Numbered from the stretch's first letter, positions 51,925 through 61,425 are shown. The stretch: 64,000 bases of DNA from Erythrobacter oryzae (GCF_030271515.1 NZ_JASCXI010000002.1:620001-684000), one strand, 5' to 3'. The notes: generated from the letters alone by a model not told the origin. Numbers and translations: made by a program.

Positions 51925-54900
51925 ATGAATATTTCGCTTTTTTCGCGCGGAAAGCGCGCCACTTTGATGCTGGGCGTCGCGCTCGGTGCGGTGGTCTCGT
52001 CGCAGCCGGTGTTCGCGCAGGATGCAGCCGAGGACGAGCAGGCTGTCGAAGAAGAAGCCGCGCCTGCGTCCGACGCAATCGTCGTCACGGGCTCGCGCAT
52101 CCGCTCGGTCACCCCGTTCAACAGCCCGGACCCGATCGCGGTTCTCGACCCGGAAGTCGCCAAGAAGGAAGGCCGCACCGATCTTGCGAGCACGCTGCAG
52201 GGCTCCTCGATTGCCGCCGGCTCGACCCAGGTGACCGCGGCGCTTTCGTCCAACTTCGTCACCAACGGCGGCCCCGGCGCGCAGACGATCGATCTTCGCG
52301 GTCTCGGTGCCAACCGCACCCTGGTGCTGCTCAACGGCCGCCGCGCTGGCCCTGCAGGGACCCGCGGGGGCGTGTCGTCTTTCGACCTCAACGTGCTGCC
52401 GCTGTCGATCGTCAGCGACATCCAGATCCTCAAGACCGGCGCCTCGTCGGTCTATGGTTCGGACGCGGTTGCGGGCGTGGTGAACATCTTCACCAAGAAC
52501 AAGCTCGACGGCTTCACGCTCGATCTCAACGCCTCGGTGCCGTTCGATAGCGGGGGCGAGAACTTCCGCGTCAGCGGCGCGTGGGGCACGACCTTCGACC
52601 GCGGCCACATCATGATCGCAGGGGACTACACCAAGACCCGCGAGCTCGCCCGTGGCGACCGCTCCTATCTCGCCTGTCCGGAAGCCAACATCTTCGATAC
52701 GAACGGCAATCGTTCCGACCTGATCGACCCGCGCACCGGCCAGCCGCATTGCGAAGACCTGCGCTGGGGCCACATCTGGACCTATAACCTGATCGACAAC
52801 CTGCGGCTCGACGGCCCGGGCGGCCCTGACACCGGGATCCAGACCACGCCCGGCGCGGTCAACCTGCTGCAGTACCAGTATGCCAGCGGCCCGGGTGCGG
52901 GCACGCTCGGCATCCCCGCCTTTGGCGCACCCGCATACCCGGGCGACTTCGGCGCTCCGGCGGGCTGGTTCCCGACCGGCTACAACGCCGCTTCGATGGC
53001 GGTGCAGAACGCCTACCACCCCTTCGTCGAGCAATCGACCATCATCCCCGAAACCGACCTCTACACGGCCTATGCCGAAGGCGCATTCGAGATTTCGAGC
53101 GCGGTCGAGGTGTTCGGCGAGTTCCTGTTCAATCGCCGCGAAACCTACCAGAACGGCTGGCGCCAGTTCTGGAACTTCGGCTACACCGGTGACCTCTACG
53201 GCACGGGCACGCCCGCCACGCTGTGGGCCCCGGGCTTCACCGGCGTCAACCTGCTGAGCCCGACCGGCATCACCGACCTGTCCGACAACAGCCAGCGCGT
53301 CGACTACTATCGCGGTGTCGCCGGTGTGCGCGGCGAAATCAGCAGCAAGGGCAACTGGACCTACGACGTCCACGCCCAGTACAGCCGCAGCATCGGCCGC
53401 TATCGCAGCCAGCAGATCCTGCAAGACGTCTACGACACCGGCTACTTCCAGACCTCGTCCTGCGTCGGCACCGTGACCCCGATTTCGGGCAAGCAGTGCA
53501 TCGACCTGCCCTGGACCAACCCGTTCTTCCTGCGCGGGGAACTCACGCCGCAGCAGGCCGACTTCCTCACCGACTGGGAAGAGGGCCGGACGCTCTACAC
53601 CCAGAAGACCGCCGAAGCGATCTTATCGGGCGAGCTCGTGACCCTGCCCGGCGGCCCGCTGGCCGTCGCGCTCGGGGCCTCGATCCGCGAGGACAAGATC
53701 AACGACACGCCCGGCGAAATCACGCTGGCGGCCAACGCCTGGGGCGCCTCGGCGAGCGGCATCACGGCGGGCAAGAGCCTGACCACGGAAGCCTTTGCCG
53801 AAGTCAACCTGCCGATCCTGTCGGACATGAAGTTCATCGAGGAGCTGACCCTGTCGGGCGCGGGCCGCGTCACCAACGTCAAGGCCACGCGCGCGTCCGA
53901 CGGACGCGAGGACGAGGACAACGGCAACTGGACCTACAAGATCGGCCTCAACTGGACGGTGACCGACTGGCTGCGCTTCCGCGGCAGCTTCGGCACCTCC
54001 TACCGTGCGCCGGCACTGTTCGAGCAGTTCCTTGCCGACGAGACCAGCTTCGTTCCGCAGAACCGCATCGATCCCTGCGTCGCCTGGGGCGCAAACCTGG
54101 CGGCGGGCGCGATCTCGCAGCGCCGTGCGGATAACTGCGCGGCTGACGGCATCCCGGCCACCTATGCCGGCGGTGGCATCAGCGCGACGATCATCTCGTC
54201 GGGCGGTCTGGGCATCCTCGAGTCCGAAACCTCCGAGGCGCTCGTGGTCGGCACGATCCTGACGCCGAGCTTCGGCTTCCTGCCCGATACCGACATCAGC
54301 ATCGCGGTCGACTATTTCGAAATCGACGTCGAAGGCGAGATTTCGCAGCTGGGTGCGGGCACGATCCTGGCGGGTTGCTACGACTCGCTCACCTTCGCGA
54401 CCGAGCCCCTGTGCAACCTCTTCACGCGCGGTCAGAACGTGTCTGCCCCGTTCCAGATCGCCACGGTACGCGACTCGTTCATCAACGTATCGAGCCAGAA
54501 GAACACCGGCATCGACCTGTCGGTCCGCATCGGGCACGATCTGGGTTCGCTCGGCAAGTTCTCGCTCACGGCGGACATGACCTGGCAGATCACGGACGAG
54601 TCCCAGCTGCTGCCGACCTCGCCCGTGCTGAACGAAAACGCGCTGGTGGGTTCGCCCCGGTGGGTTGGCGATTTCCGCGCCAACTGGGAGCACCCCTCGG
54701 GCTTCAGCCTGTTCTACGGGGTGAACGTGGTCGGTTCGGCCAGCTCGCGCGAGCTGTTCGACCGCGGCCGGCCGACGGCCAATGGCTGCCTGCGCTCGTT
54801 CAACAACCAGGGGACGGCCGACCCGGCGGACGATCTGCCGATCTACGGGACCTACTGCCCCGATCTCGACGTCCCGGCGACCTTCTACCACAACATCTCG

Positions 54901-55089
54901 ATCACGCAGGAGATCGCCGATGGTCGCTTCACGATCACCGCGGGCGTGTCGAACCTGTTCGACACCCGTCCGCCGCGGGTCTCGGTGTTGAACGGCAACA
55001 CGATCGGCATGCTGGGCCCGGTGGTCGCGGCATCGCAATACGACTTCGTGGGGCGCCGCGGCTTCATCAACGTCTCGACGAAGTTCTGA
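51925..55089 (+). CDS. Large TonB-dependent receptor
   Basis: The 1054-aa receptor starts at ATG 51925 (a start 48 bases upstream is less likely). It has a signal peptide ending 'QPVFAQD', an acidic stretch, a TonB box 'IVVTGSRI' and a plug with 'TIDLRGLGANRTLVLLNGRR' in parts and 'ILKTGASSVYGSDAVAGVVN'. A large barrel ends in 'RRGFINVSTKF'. The 'LVLLNGRR' plug type is typical of sphingomonad receptors of unassigned substrate, often for peptides or glycans. A terminator hairpin follows, then two sulfotransferase genes. Confidence 0.9.
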   Translation: MNISLFSRGKRATLMLGVALGAVVSSQPVFAQDAAEDEQAVEEEAAPASDAIVVTGSRIRSVTPFNSPDPIAVLDPEVAKKEGRTDLASTLQGSSIAAGSTQVTAALSSNFVTNGGPGAQTIDLRGLGANRTLVLLNGRRAGPAGTRGGVSSFDLNVLPLSIVSDIQILKTGASSVYGSDAVAGVVNIFTKNKLDGFTLDLNASVPFDSGGENFRVSGAWGTTFDRGHIMIAGDYTKTRELARGDRSYLACPEANIFDTNGNRSDLIDPRTGQPHCEDLRWGHIWTYNLIDNLRLDGPGGPDTGIQTTPGAVNLLQYQYASGPGAGTLGIPAFGAPAYPGDFGAPAGWFPTGYNAASMAVQNAYHPFVEQSTIIPETDLYTAYAEGAFEISSAVEVFGEFLFNRRETYQNGWRQFWNFGYTGDLYGTGTPATLWAPGFTGVNLLSPTGITDLSDNSQRVDYYRGVAGVRGEISSKGNWTYDVHAQYSRSIGRYRSQQILQDVYDTGYFQTSSCVGTVTPISGKQCIDLPWTNPFFLRGELTPQQADFLTDWEEGRTLYTQKTAEAILSGELVTLPGGPLAVALGASIREDKINDTPGEITLAANAWGASASGITAGKSLTTEAFAEVNLPILSDMKFIEELTLSGAGRVTNVKATRASDGREDEDNGNWTYKIGLNWTVTDWLRFRGSFGTSYRAPALFEQFLADETSFVPQNRIDPCVAWGANLAAGAISQRRADNCAADGIPATYAGGGISATIISSGGLGILESETSEALVVGTILTPSFGFLPDTDISIAVDYFEIDVEGEISQLGAGTILAGCYDSLTFATEPLCNLFTRGQNVSAPFQIATVRDSFINVSSQKNTGIDLSVRIGHDLGSLGKFSLTADMTWQITDESQLLPTSPVLNENALVGSPRWVGDFRANWEHPSGFSLFYGVNVVGSASSRELFDRGRPTANGCLRSFNNQGTADPADDLPIYGTYCPDLDVPATFYHNISITQEIADGRFTITAGVSNLFDTRPPRVSVLNGNTIGMLGPVVAASQYDFVGRRGFINVSTKF

Positions 55090-55113
55090 TCGCTTCCACC
55101 CACGGCACAACGG

Positions 55114-55143
55114 AGAGGCGGCATGGCAACATGCCGCCTCTTC
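55114..55143 (+). terminator. Hairpin terminator after the large receptor gene
   Basis: A 12-bp perfect stem (55114-55125 with 55130-55141, loop GCAA, outer sequence AGAGGCGGCATG) is followed by TTCTGT. The T-tract is weak. The first ATG of the next open frame (55123) lies inside this hairpin, which argues for the later start at 55177. Confidence 0.65.
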
Positions 55144-55176
55144 TGTCATAGACGGGCCGAGGAGACCGCTTTCCCA

Positions 55177-55962
55177 ATGCCCGAGATTTTCGTCAAGGCC
55201 GACACGCTCGACGCCGAGAACGCCCGCTTCGCTCAAGGACGCCTGCAGCAGCCGGTGTTCCTCAATTCGGTGCCCAAGAGCGGCAGCCACCTCTTGCGCA
55301 ACATCCTGCGCATGTTCGTGCCGGTGGACCAGCAATATGCCGCCGACTTTATCCAGTGGCCCACGCTCCAGCAGCACCGCCGCGCCTTCGATCCCGCCCG
55401 CCCGGCGCTGAGCTGGGGGCACCTGTTCTTCGCCGATGCCTCGGTCGTCGAGACAGCCGCTTGCCGCCGGATCGTGCTGTTCCGCGACCCCTATGACTGG
55501 GTGATCGCGCGGGCACGGTTCCTGCTGTCGGACCAGTTCTCGGGCAACACCGACCATCTCAAGAACGGCGAGATGAGCACCGACGAGCTGTTGACGATGA
55601 TGATCTTCGGCCTGCCGGGCAAGCTGCCCTCGCTCAATGCGATCTACGAGCTCAATGCGGTCGCATGGCTGGGTGCGCGGGCGCATATGCTGAAGCTGGA
55701 AGACCTGACCGAGGCGCTCCGCAGCATTGACACGCCCGCGGCGGAGAGCTTCTTCGCCGGACTGCTCGAAGCCTGCGGCATCGCCATGCCGGAAGACTGG
55801 CGCGAGCGGGTCAGGATCGGCGCCGACCCGGCGCAAAGCGGCACGGCGCGCGACAACCTCACCGGCATTGCGATCACCTTGCCGGGCCATCTGGAGGAGC
55901 GCCACAAGGCGCTGGTCGATTACCACGCGCCCCGGCTTCGCGCCGTGCTCGGATATGCCTGA
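55177..55962 (+). CDS. PAPS-dependent sulfotransferase-like protein
   Basis: The 261-aa protein has the 5'-phosphosulfate loop 'VPKSGSHLLRN' (P33-H38) and the 3'-phosphate motif 'RIVLFRDPYDWVIARA', so it should use PAPS. 'LSWGHLFFAD' and 'MLKLEDLTEAL' fit the sulfotransferase fold. No signal peptide is seen, so it is probably cytoplasmic. The acceptor is unknown. The ATG at 55177 is used because the upstream one sits in the terminator stem; GAGGAG at 55158 is a distant ribosome site. The next gene starts within about 15 bases of its stop. Confidence 0.8.
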   Translation: MPEIFVKADTLDAENARFAQGRLQQPVFLNSVPKSGSHLLRNILRMFVPVDQQYAADFIQWPTLQQHRRAFDPARPALSWGHLFFADASVVETAACRRIVLFRDPYDWVIARARFLLSDQFSGNTDHLKNGEMSTDELLTMMIFGLPGKLPSLNAIYELNAVAWLGARAHMLKLEDLTEALRSIDTPAAESFFAGLLEACGIAMPEDWRERVRIGADPAQSGTARDNLTGIAITLPGHLEERHKALVDYHAPRLRAVLGYA

Positions 55963-55975
55963 AGCGGGCGCGCGA

Positions 55976-57565
55976 ATGACTGCCAGCACCGTCTCCACCG
56001 CGATCTACCCGCGCCTGTCCGAGGCGATCCGGCTGCGCGAGCAGGGGGACACCCACCGGGCCGCGCAACTGGTAATGGCGCACCTCAGGGAACGGCCCGA
56101 CGAGCCGCGCGGGCTTGCCCAGCTGGGCCTCATTGCAGCCCAGACCGGCGCGCTCGGCCAGGCTGAGCACTTCCTGCGCCGGGCGCTGACGCTGGGAGAA
56201 AAGACCCCCGAACTGCTGCGCACCCTCGCTTCGGTTTACAGCCAGCAGGAACGGCTGCAGGTGGCGGAAAGCTTCACCCGGCGGCTGATCGAGGAAGAGG
56301 GCGATCTCCAGCTCCGCTCGCTCCGCGCGAATGTGCTCGACCGCATGGGGCGGCACGACGAAGCGATGGCGATCCAGAAGCAGCTGGTCGAGGAAGACCC
56401 CCGCAGCATCCCGCACCTGCTCGCCTACGGATACAGCCTGCGCGCCGCCGGCGATGTCGAGGGTGCAATTGCCGCCTATCGCAAGGCCGTCGCCATCGAC
56501 GACGAATATGGCGAGGCGTGGTGGGGCCTCGCCGGCATCAAGCGCAAGGTGCTGACCGACGCCGATATCGCCGCGATGCAGCAGGCGCTGACGATCGCCA
56601 TCGACGAGCGCAACATCGCCCCGCTCAATTTCGCGCTGGGGCGGGCGTTCCATGACCGCGGCGACTTTGCGAGGGCCTTCCATCACTACAGCGAGGGCAA
56701 CCGCATCCGCGCCGAGGCGATCGGTTACGATGCGCGCGCGCTGACCGACGAGGTCGCCGAGGTCGAGCGCATGGCCGATGCCGATTTCCTGCGGCGCATG
56801 CCATCGGCGCCGCTCGGCACCGACCAGCCCGTCTTCATCATCTGCCTGCCGCGCTCGGGCTCGACCTTGCTCGAGCAGATGCTCGGCAGCCACCCCGCGA
56901 TCGAGCCGGTGGGCGAATTGCCCTATATCCCCGCGATCCTGCGCTCGTTCATGGAGATCAGCACCCGCCGCCAGAAGGTATCGGTGCCGCAGGCGATTGC
57001 GGCCATGACCGACCAGCAGGCCGCGCTGCTGGGGCAGGACTACCTTGCCCGCGCGCGGCTGCACCGCAAGACCGACCGTCCCTATTTCATCGACAAGCTC
57101 CCGCAGAACTGGAGCAACATCCTTTTCATCCGCCGAATTCTGCCCCAGGCCCGCTTTATCGACATCCGCCGGCCAGCGATGGACTGCTGCTTTTCGAACT
57201 TCTCGCAGTCCTTCACCGCCGCGCACGCCTCCTCCTTCGCGCTCGAGGACATCGGGCAGTGCTATGCCGACTATGTGCGGCTGATGCGGCACTTCGACAC
57301 CGTGGCCCCCGGCATGATCCACCATGTCAGCTACACCGGGCTGGTCGACGATCCGCAGGCGACCTTGCGCCCTGCGCTCGATTACCTCGGGCTCGGCTGG
57401 GACGATGCCATCGCGGCGTTCCACAAGCTCGACCGGGTGGTGCGCACGCCGAGCAGCGAACAGGTGCGCCGCCCCCTCAACCGCGACGGCATGGAGGTCT
57501 GGCGCCCCTATGCCGAGTGGCTGGGCCCGCTGGAACGAGTGCTCGGCGAACTTGCAGCCGGCTGA
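55976..57565 (+). CDS. TPR-repeat sulfotransferase
   Basis: The 529-aa protein has about six TPR-like repeats (roughly 10-240: 'AEHFLRRALTLGEKTPELL', 'GAIAAYRKAVAIDDEYGEA') and a C-terminal sulfotransferase domain. That domain has the PAPS loop 'ICLPRSGSTLLEQMLGSHP' starting at residue 289, then 'FIDKLPQNWSNILFIRRILP' in parts and 'RFIDIRRPAMDCCFSNF'. It is related to the tyrosylprotein-sulfotransferase type. The TPR part may bind the acceptor. An ATG at 55955, overlapping the previous stop, is an alternative start. It forms a pair with the preceding sulfotransferase. Confidence 0.85.
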   Translation: MTASTVSTAIYPRLSEAIRLREQGDTHRAAQLVMAHLRERPDEPRGLAQLGLIAAQTGALGQAEHFLRRALTLGEKTPELLRTLASVYSQQERLQVAESFTRRLIEEEGDLQLRSLRANVLDRMGRHDEAMAIQKQLVEEDPRSIPHLLAYGYSLRAAGDVEGAIAAYRKAVAIDDEYGEAWWGLAGIKRKVLTDADIAAMQQALTIAIDERNIAPLNFALGRAFHDRGDFARAFHHYSEGNRIRAEAIGYDARALTDEVAEVERMADADFLRRMPSAPLGTDQPVFIICLPRSGSTLLEQMLGSHPAIEPVGELPYIPAILRSFMEISTRRQKVSVPQAIAAMTDQQAALLGQDYLARARLHRKTDRPYFIDKLPQNWSNILFIRRILPQARFIDIRRPAMDCCFSNFSQSFTAAHASSFALEDIGQCYADYVRLMRHFDTVAPGMIHHVSYTGLVDDPQATLRPALDYLGLGWDDAIAAFHKLDRVVRTPSSEQVRRPLNRDGMEVWRPYAEWLGPLERVLGELAAG

Positions 57566-57581
57566 TAGCGATTTCGGCGGA

Positions 57582-57974
57582 ATGGCGCGGCGACAACGGC
57601 TCAAGGTCTATTTCGACGGCGGCTGCCGGCCCAATCCGGGCAGGATCGAGGTGGCGGTGGTCGCGCGCGGGGTGACCCGTTTCTTCGACGACCTCGGTTG
57701 CGGCACGAGCAGCGATGCGGAATGGCTGGCCCTGCGTCTGGCGCTGGAGGTTGCGCAATCGCTGGACGAGCCCGACTTCGATCTGATCGGCGATTCTCTG
57801 GAGGTCATCCGCCAGGCCAGCGGCGCGTCCCGTCCCGGCTCGGATGCCGCCACGGGGCACCTCGCCCGATATGAGGAATGTGCGGCAAACGGGCGGCCCC
57901 GACGCGTGAAGTGGACGGCGCGCGGGCAAAACCTCGCCGGCATCGCCCTCGCACGGCGTAATGCCTCACACTGA
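57582..57974 (+). CDS. RNase H-fold protein lacking the fourth catalytic Asp
   Basis: The 130-aa protein starts 'MARRQRLKVYFDGGCRPNPG'. It carries three of the four RNase HI acidic residues: D12, E47 ('DAEWLAL') and D71 ('LIGDSLEVI'). In the last helix 'GQNLAGIALARR' a glycine (G120) stands where the fourth Asp is expected, and the RNase HI basic loop is absent. It may be a reduced RNase HI-like enzyme or a non-catalytic nucleic-acid binder. It starts 16 bases after the TPR-sulfotransferase. Confidence 0.75.
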   Translation: MARRQRLKVYFDGGCRPNPGRIEVAVVARGVTRFFDDLGCGTSSDAEWLALRLALEVAQSLDEPDFDLIGDSLEVIRQASGASRPGSDAATGHLARYEECAANGRPRRVKWTARGQNLAGIALARRNASH

Positions 57975-57982
57975 CAAAAGGG

Positions 57983-58058
<76 letters not shown>

Positions 58059-58080
58059 TTACCGTTCCCGGCCCATAATC

Positions 58081-58968
58081 CTAGACCGCGCCGAAAGTCC
58101 ACCCTTCGGTGCGGGCGACCTCGGGGGTGAGGGCGGGGGGGTGCCACAGCTCGCGCGTCGTGTGCACGCGACGCAGCCACGCGGCGGTCAGGAGGGCGTC
58201 GGCGGAATGGTCGTCGATCACGCCCGTGCCGCTCACCGGGGGCGAGCCCAATACGTCCAGCGTATCGTTCAGCGCCTCGATGCTGCGCAGCTTGGTCGCC
58301 GTGCCCGTCATCCCGCCGAGGCGGGCGGCCATCGAGGTGTAGATCTCGGTCACGACCGAGCCCTCGCCCGGCAACGGGTCGATCGGCCATACCGGCAGGC
58401 GGCCCTCGAGGCGGTGGAGCATCCGCATCCCCGTGAGGCTCGACTTGCCGACCTGCGCCGCGCCGACGAGGTTGAAGTTGCTCACCGGTCGCACACCCTG
58501 TGCACGCTGCGCCGCCTCGGCGAGGCGGAAGCGGCCCTCGCGGGTGGCGGCACCGGGGAGGAGGAAGCGGTCGCCGGTCGCACCTGCGCCGTGGCGGAAA
58601 TAGCGCGCGGCCTCGGGGTGGGCGAGGAAGCCGCCCGCCTCGAGATGCGGGTCGGCGGCGCACAGGCTGTCGATCAGCGCCCACAGCGCCCGCGCATCGG
58701 GCGGCGAGGCGTCCCAGCCGGGGAAGAACGCGCCCGCGTCCGCGTGGGGCAGCGAGATGCCGAGATCGAGCCCGACCAGCGTCGGCCGCTCCAGCCCCGC
58801 GAGCAGCGCCAGCACCTCGGCTCTCGCCCACCCGCGCGGATCGGGCGGGGCGAGCAGCGCCGGGGGGCCTCCCTCGGCCTTGGCGAGCGCGACGGCGATG
58901 CCCTTCTGGCGAGGCCCTTTCGCCCCCGACCAGTCGACCGCGAGGAATTGCGTGAAGCGGGATGTCAC
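58081..58968 (-). CDS. DUF429-like (RNase H-fold) hypothetical protein
   Basis: The 295-aa protein starts 'MTSRFTQFLAVDWSGAKGP' and has 'VGLDLGISLPHADAGAF' and 'GVIDDHSADALLTAAWL'. The spaced acidic residues in a D-W-S-G / D-L-G / D-D-x-x-D-A pattern are those of DUF429-type proteins, which share the RNase H-like fold. A nuclease-like activity is possible but unproven. It is the last gene of a four-gene operon led by rarA. The start overlaps the preceding stop (ATGA), and tRNA-Thr follows on the same strand. Confidence 0.65.
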   Translation of the reverse strand: MTSRFTQFLAVDWSGAKGPRQKGIAVALAKAEGGPPALLAPPDPRGWARAEVLALLAGLERPTLVGLDLGISLPHADAGAFFPGWDASPPDARALWALIDSLCAADPHLEAGGFLAHPEAARYFRHGAGATGDRFLLPGAATREGRFRLAEAAQRAQGVRPVSNFNLVGAAQVGKSSLTGMRMLHRLEGRLPVWPIDPLPGEGSVVTEIYTSMAARLGGMTGTATKLRSIEALNDTLDVLGSPPVSGTGVIDDHSADALLTAAWLRRVHTTRELWHPPALTPEVARTEGWTFGAV

Positions 58969-59681
58969 GGGCAGGGGCCAGTCGCGATTCTCCAGCCTGC
59001 GCTTTCGGCGGCGTGGAAGGTGGTGCGGTTACCGTCCTGATCGCGCATCGCGATGCCGACGCAGGTTTCGCCCTTCCAGCCGGAGATCGACCACTCGCCG
59101 TAGGTGCCTGCGAAAATCTCCGGCTCAGTGAACCGTGCCGTCTCCCCCTCGTCTTCGAAGGCCGACGCATCCCCGCCCAGCAGTGCTAGGCCATCTGGGT
59201 GCACTTCCCATACGCCGTAACCATTGAGCGCGCCGAAGCCGCTTTCGGAATACTCTACGCTGGCTAACCGCGTCCCGCCGGGCGAGAAGACCGGGCGCGC
59301 GCCGGTCTCGATCACGACGCCATTGCCGGCGCGGTCGAAGACCCGGTAGCCATAGGCTTCGAAGCCCTGCCACTCCCAACCGAGCAGTCGATCTTCGCGC
59401 AGCCATGCCATGTCGGCGATGGCGCTGACCCAGACATTGTTGTCGCAGATGGTTTTGCCCCACTGCGTAAGCAGTGCCAGTTCGGTCGGGCTGGACTTGG
59501 CGACGCGGTCGAAAGCCTTGGGTATCGAGACGGGATCGCCGGGGAGCGGATCGTCCTCGCTCGCAACATGCTGCGCATTGCAGAAGGCGATGTCGGGCAA
59601 GGCGGCAGGCGGAGCTGCGTCCTGTGCGTTCCCTGCCGATGCCAGAGCCGCAACGGCCAGCCAGAGAGCGAGCCGCGCCAT
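58965..59681 (-). CDS. Secreted protein of unknown function
   Basis: The 238-aa product has a signal peptide ('LALWLAVAALASAGNAQ') and four or more cysteines ('IAFCNAQH', 'TICDNNVW', 'GETCVGIA', 'TGPCP'), so disulfides in the periplasm are likely. Repeated W/G/Y-rich strands ('LLGWEWQGFEAYGYRVF', 'GEWSISGWKG') suggest a beta-rich fold. I do not recognise the family. The ATG at 59681 overlaps the preceding stop as TGATG. Confidence 0.7.
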   Translation of the reverse strand: MARLALWLAVAALASAGNAQDAAPPAALPDIAFCNAQHVASEDDPLPGDPVSIPKAFDRVAKSSPTELALLTQWGKTICDNNVWVSAIADMAWLREDRLLGWEWQGFEAYGYRVFDRAGNGVVIETGARPVFSPGGTRLASVEYSESGFGALNGYGVWEVHPDGLALLGGDASAFEDEGETARFTEPEIFAGTYGEWSISGWKGETCVGIAMRDQDGNRTTFHAAESAGWRIATGPCP

Positions 59682-60037
59682 CACCGCTTCCGTTTCACGA
59701 CTGGCTTCATCGCTGCAGCCTGCTCGTGCGCGAGGCGGATCGTGTCGCGCACCCGCTCGGGATCGGGAGTGTCATAGCGCACAAGCACGGCGGCGTAGCC
59801 CTCGTAATGCGGGGTCTGCCAGAAGGTCTCGGGGCCGGTCGCCATCAGCATTTCGGCGGTGGCGATGTCGATGTGGAGCACGAAGGAGGTATCGCCCTCG
59901 CGCCCCGTGCCGAGGAAGGCGCGGCCGTTCGCCGCCACCTTCACCGCGGGCTTGCCGTAGTGTTTCGACAGCTCGGTGCCCGGCAGGGTGAGCGCGAAGT
60001 CGCGCGCGGCCTCCCAGCTGTCCAGCGCGCCGCTCAT
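59681..60037 (-). CDS. MmcQ/YjbR family DNA-binding protein
   Basis: The 118-aa protein shows the YjbR double-wing pattern: 'DFALTLPGTELSKHYGKPAV' in parts, 'LHIDIATAEMLMATGPETFW' in parts, 'TPHYEGYAAVLVRYD' and 'RDTIRLAHEQAAA'. The fold is CyaY-like. DNA binding is suggested for the family, but the role is not established. The start at 60037 overlaps the rarA stop (ATGA). Confidence 0.85.
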   Translation of the reverse strand: MSGALDSWEAARDFALTLPGTELSKHYGKPAVKVAANGRAFLGTGREGDTSFVLHIDIATAEMLMATGPETFWQTPHYEGYAAVLVRYDTPDPERVRDTIRLAHEQAAAMKPVVKRKR

Positions 60038-61353
60038 CCGCGTTCCCTCCGCAGCTTGTCCCAATAGTCGAGGCGCTTTCTCACCTCGCGCTCGAACCCG
60101 CGTTCGACGGGGGTGTAGAACTCTTCGGGCGTCATCCCCTCGGGCCAGTAATTGTCGCCCGAAAAGCCGTCCGCCGCGTCGTGATCATAGGTGTAGCCCG
60201 CGCCGTAGCCGATGTCCTTCATCAGCTTGGTCGGCGCGTTGAGGATGTTGGCGGGCGGGGCGAGGCTGCCGGTCGCCTTCGCCGCCTTCCACGCCGCCTT
60301 CTGCGCCATGTAGGCCGCGTTCGATTTGGGCGCGGTCGCAAGGTAGATGCAGGCCTGCACCAGCGCCAGCTCGCCCTCGGGGCTGCCGAGGAAGCGGTAG
60401 GCCTCCATCGCCGCCATGCATTGCGGGAGCGCCTGCGGGTCGGCCATGCCGATGTCCTCCACCGCCATGCGCACCAGCCGCCGCGCGAGGAAAAGCGGCT
60501 CCTCCCCCGCCGTCAGCATCCGCGCCAGCCAGTAGAGCGCGGCCTGCGGATCGCTCCCGCGCACCGATTTGTGGAGCGCCGAGATAAGGTTGTAATGCCC
60601 GTCGCGGTCCTTGTCGTAGACCGCGACCCGGCGCTGCAGGAAGTTCCCGAGACCCGCAGGGTCGAGGGCCTCCTTCAGCTCTGCGGCATAAAGCGTCTCC
60701 GCCTGCCCGAGCAGAAAGCGCCCGTCGCCGTCGGCCTGCGCGATCAGCGCGGCGCGCGCTTCGGGGGTGAGGGGTAGGGGGCCTTCCAAACCTTCCGCCT
60801 TCGCCAGCAGCGCTGCCAGCGCCGCCTCGTCCAGGCGGTTCAGCACCAGCACCTGCGCGCGGCTCAGCAGTGCGGCGTTCAATGCAAAGCTCGGGTTCTC
60901 GGTGGTCGCGCCCACCAGCGTCACCACCCCGCGCTCGACAAAGGGCAGGAAGCCGTCCTGCTGCGCGCGGTTGAAGCGGTGGATCTCGTCGACGAAGAGC
61001 AGCGTCTTGCGGCCCGCCTTGGCCATTGTCTCGGCCTCGGCGAAGGCCTGCTTGAGGTCGGAGACGCCCGAGAACACCGCGCTGATCGCGGCGTAGCGCA
61101 TCCCTACGGCATCGGCGAGCAGGCGGGCGATGCTGGTCTTGCCGGTGCCGGGCGGGCCCCACAGGATCATGCTGGAGAGCCGCCCGGCCGCGACCATCCG
61201 CCCGATCGCGCCCTCGGGGCCGGTCAGGTGCTCCTGCCCCACCACTTCGGCGAGGAGCCGCGGGCGCAGCCGGTCGGCCAGCGGTGCGTCGGCGGAGGGC
61301 GCGGAATCGTCGCGGGCAGCCTCGGGGGCGTCTTGTCCGAACAGATCAGTCAT
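60034..61353 (-). CDS. rarA: RarA/MgsA, replication-associated AAA+ ATPase
   Basis: RarA acts at stalled or collapsed replication forks. The 439-aa protein has 'DRLRPRLLAEVVGQEHL', Walker A 'GPPGTGKTS', Walker B 'LLFVDEIHRF', sensor 1 'VGATTENPSFALN' and the RarA/WRNIP1 C-terminal domain ('RGSDPQAALYWLARML', 'EDIGMADPQAL', 'GYGAGYTYDHD'). An in-frame ATG 21 bases upstream (61374) is also possible. It heads the operon rarA, yjbR-like, secreted protein, DUF429-like. Confidence 0.95.
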   Translation of the reverse strand: MTDLFGQDAPEAARDDSAPSADAPLADRLRPRLLAEVVGQEHLTGPEGAIGRMVAAGRLSSMILWGPPGTGKTSIARLLADAVGMRYAAISAVFSGVSDLKQAFAEAETMAKAGRKTLLFVDEIHRFNRAQQDGFLPFVERGVVTLVGATTENPSFALNAALLSRAQVLVLNRLDEAALAALLAKAEGLEGPLPLTPEARAALIAQADGDGRFLLGQAETLYAAELKEALDPAGLGNFLQRRVAVYDKDRDGHYNLISALHKSVRGSDPQAALYWLARMLTAGEEPLFLARRLVRMAVEDIGMADPQALPQCMAAMEAYRFLGSPEGELALVQACIYLATAPKSNAAYMAQKAAWKAAKATGSLAPPANILNAPTKLMKDIGYGAGYTYDHDAADGFSGDNYWPEGMTPEEFYTPVERGFEREVRKRLDYWDKLRRERG

Positions 61354-61425
61354 TCGTCGGTCGAGATAGGCCATCGGTCAGAAAAGGAAACTCCCGCCCG
61401 GCACTCCACTTGAAACGATAGCTCT

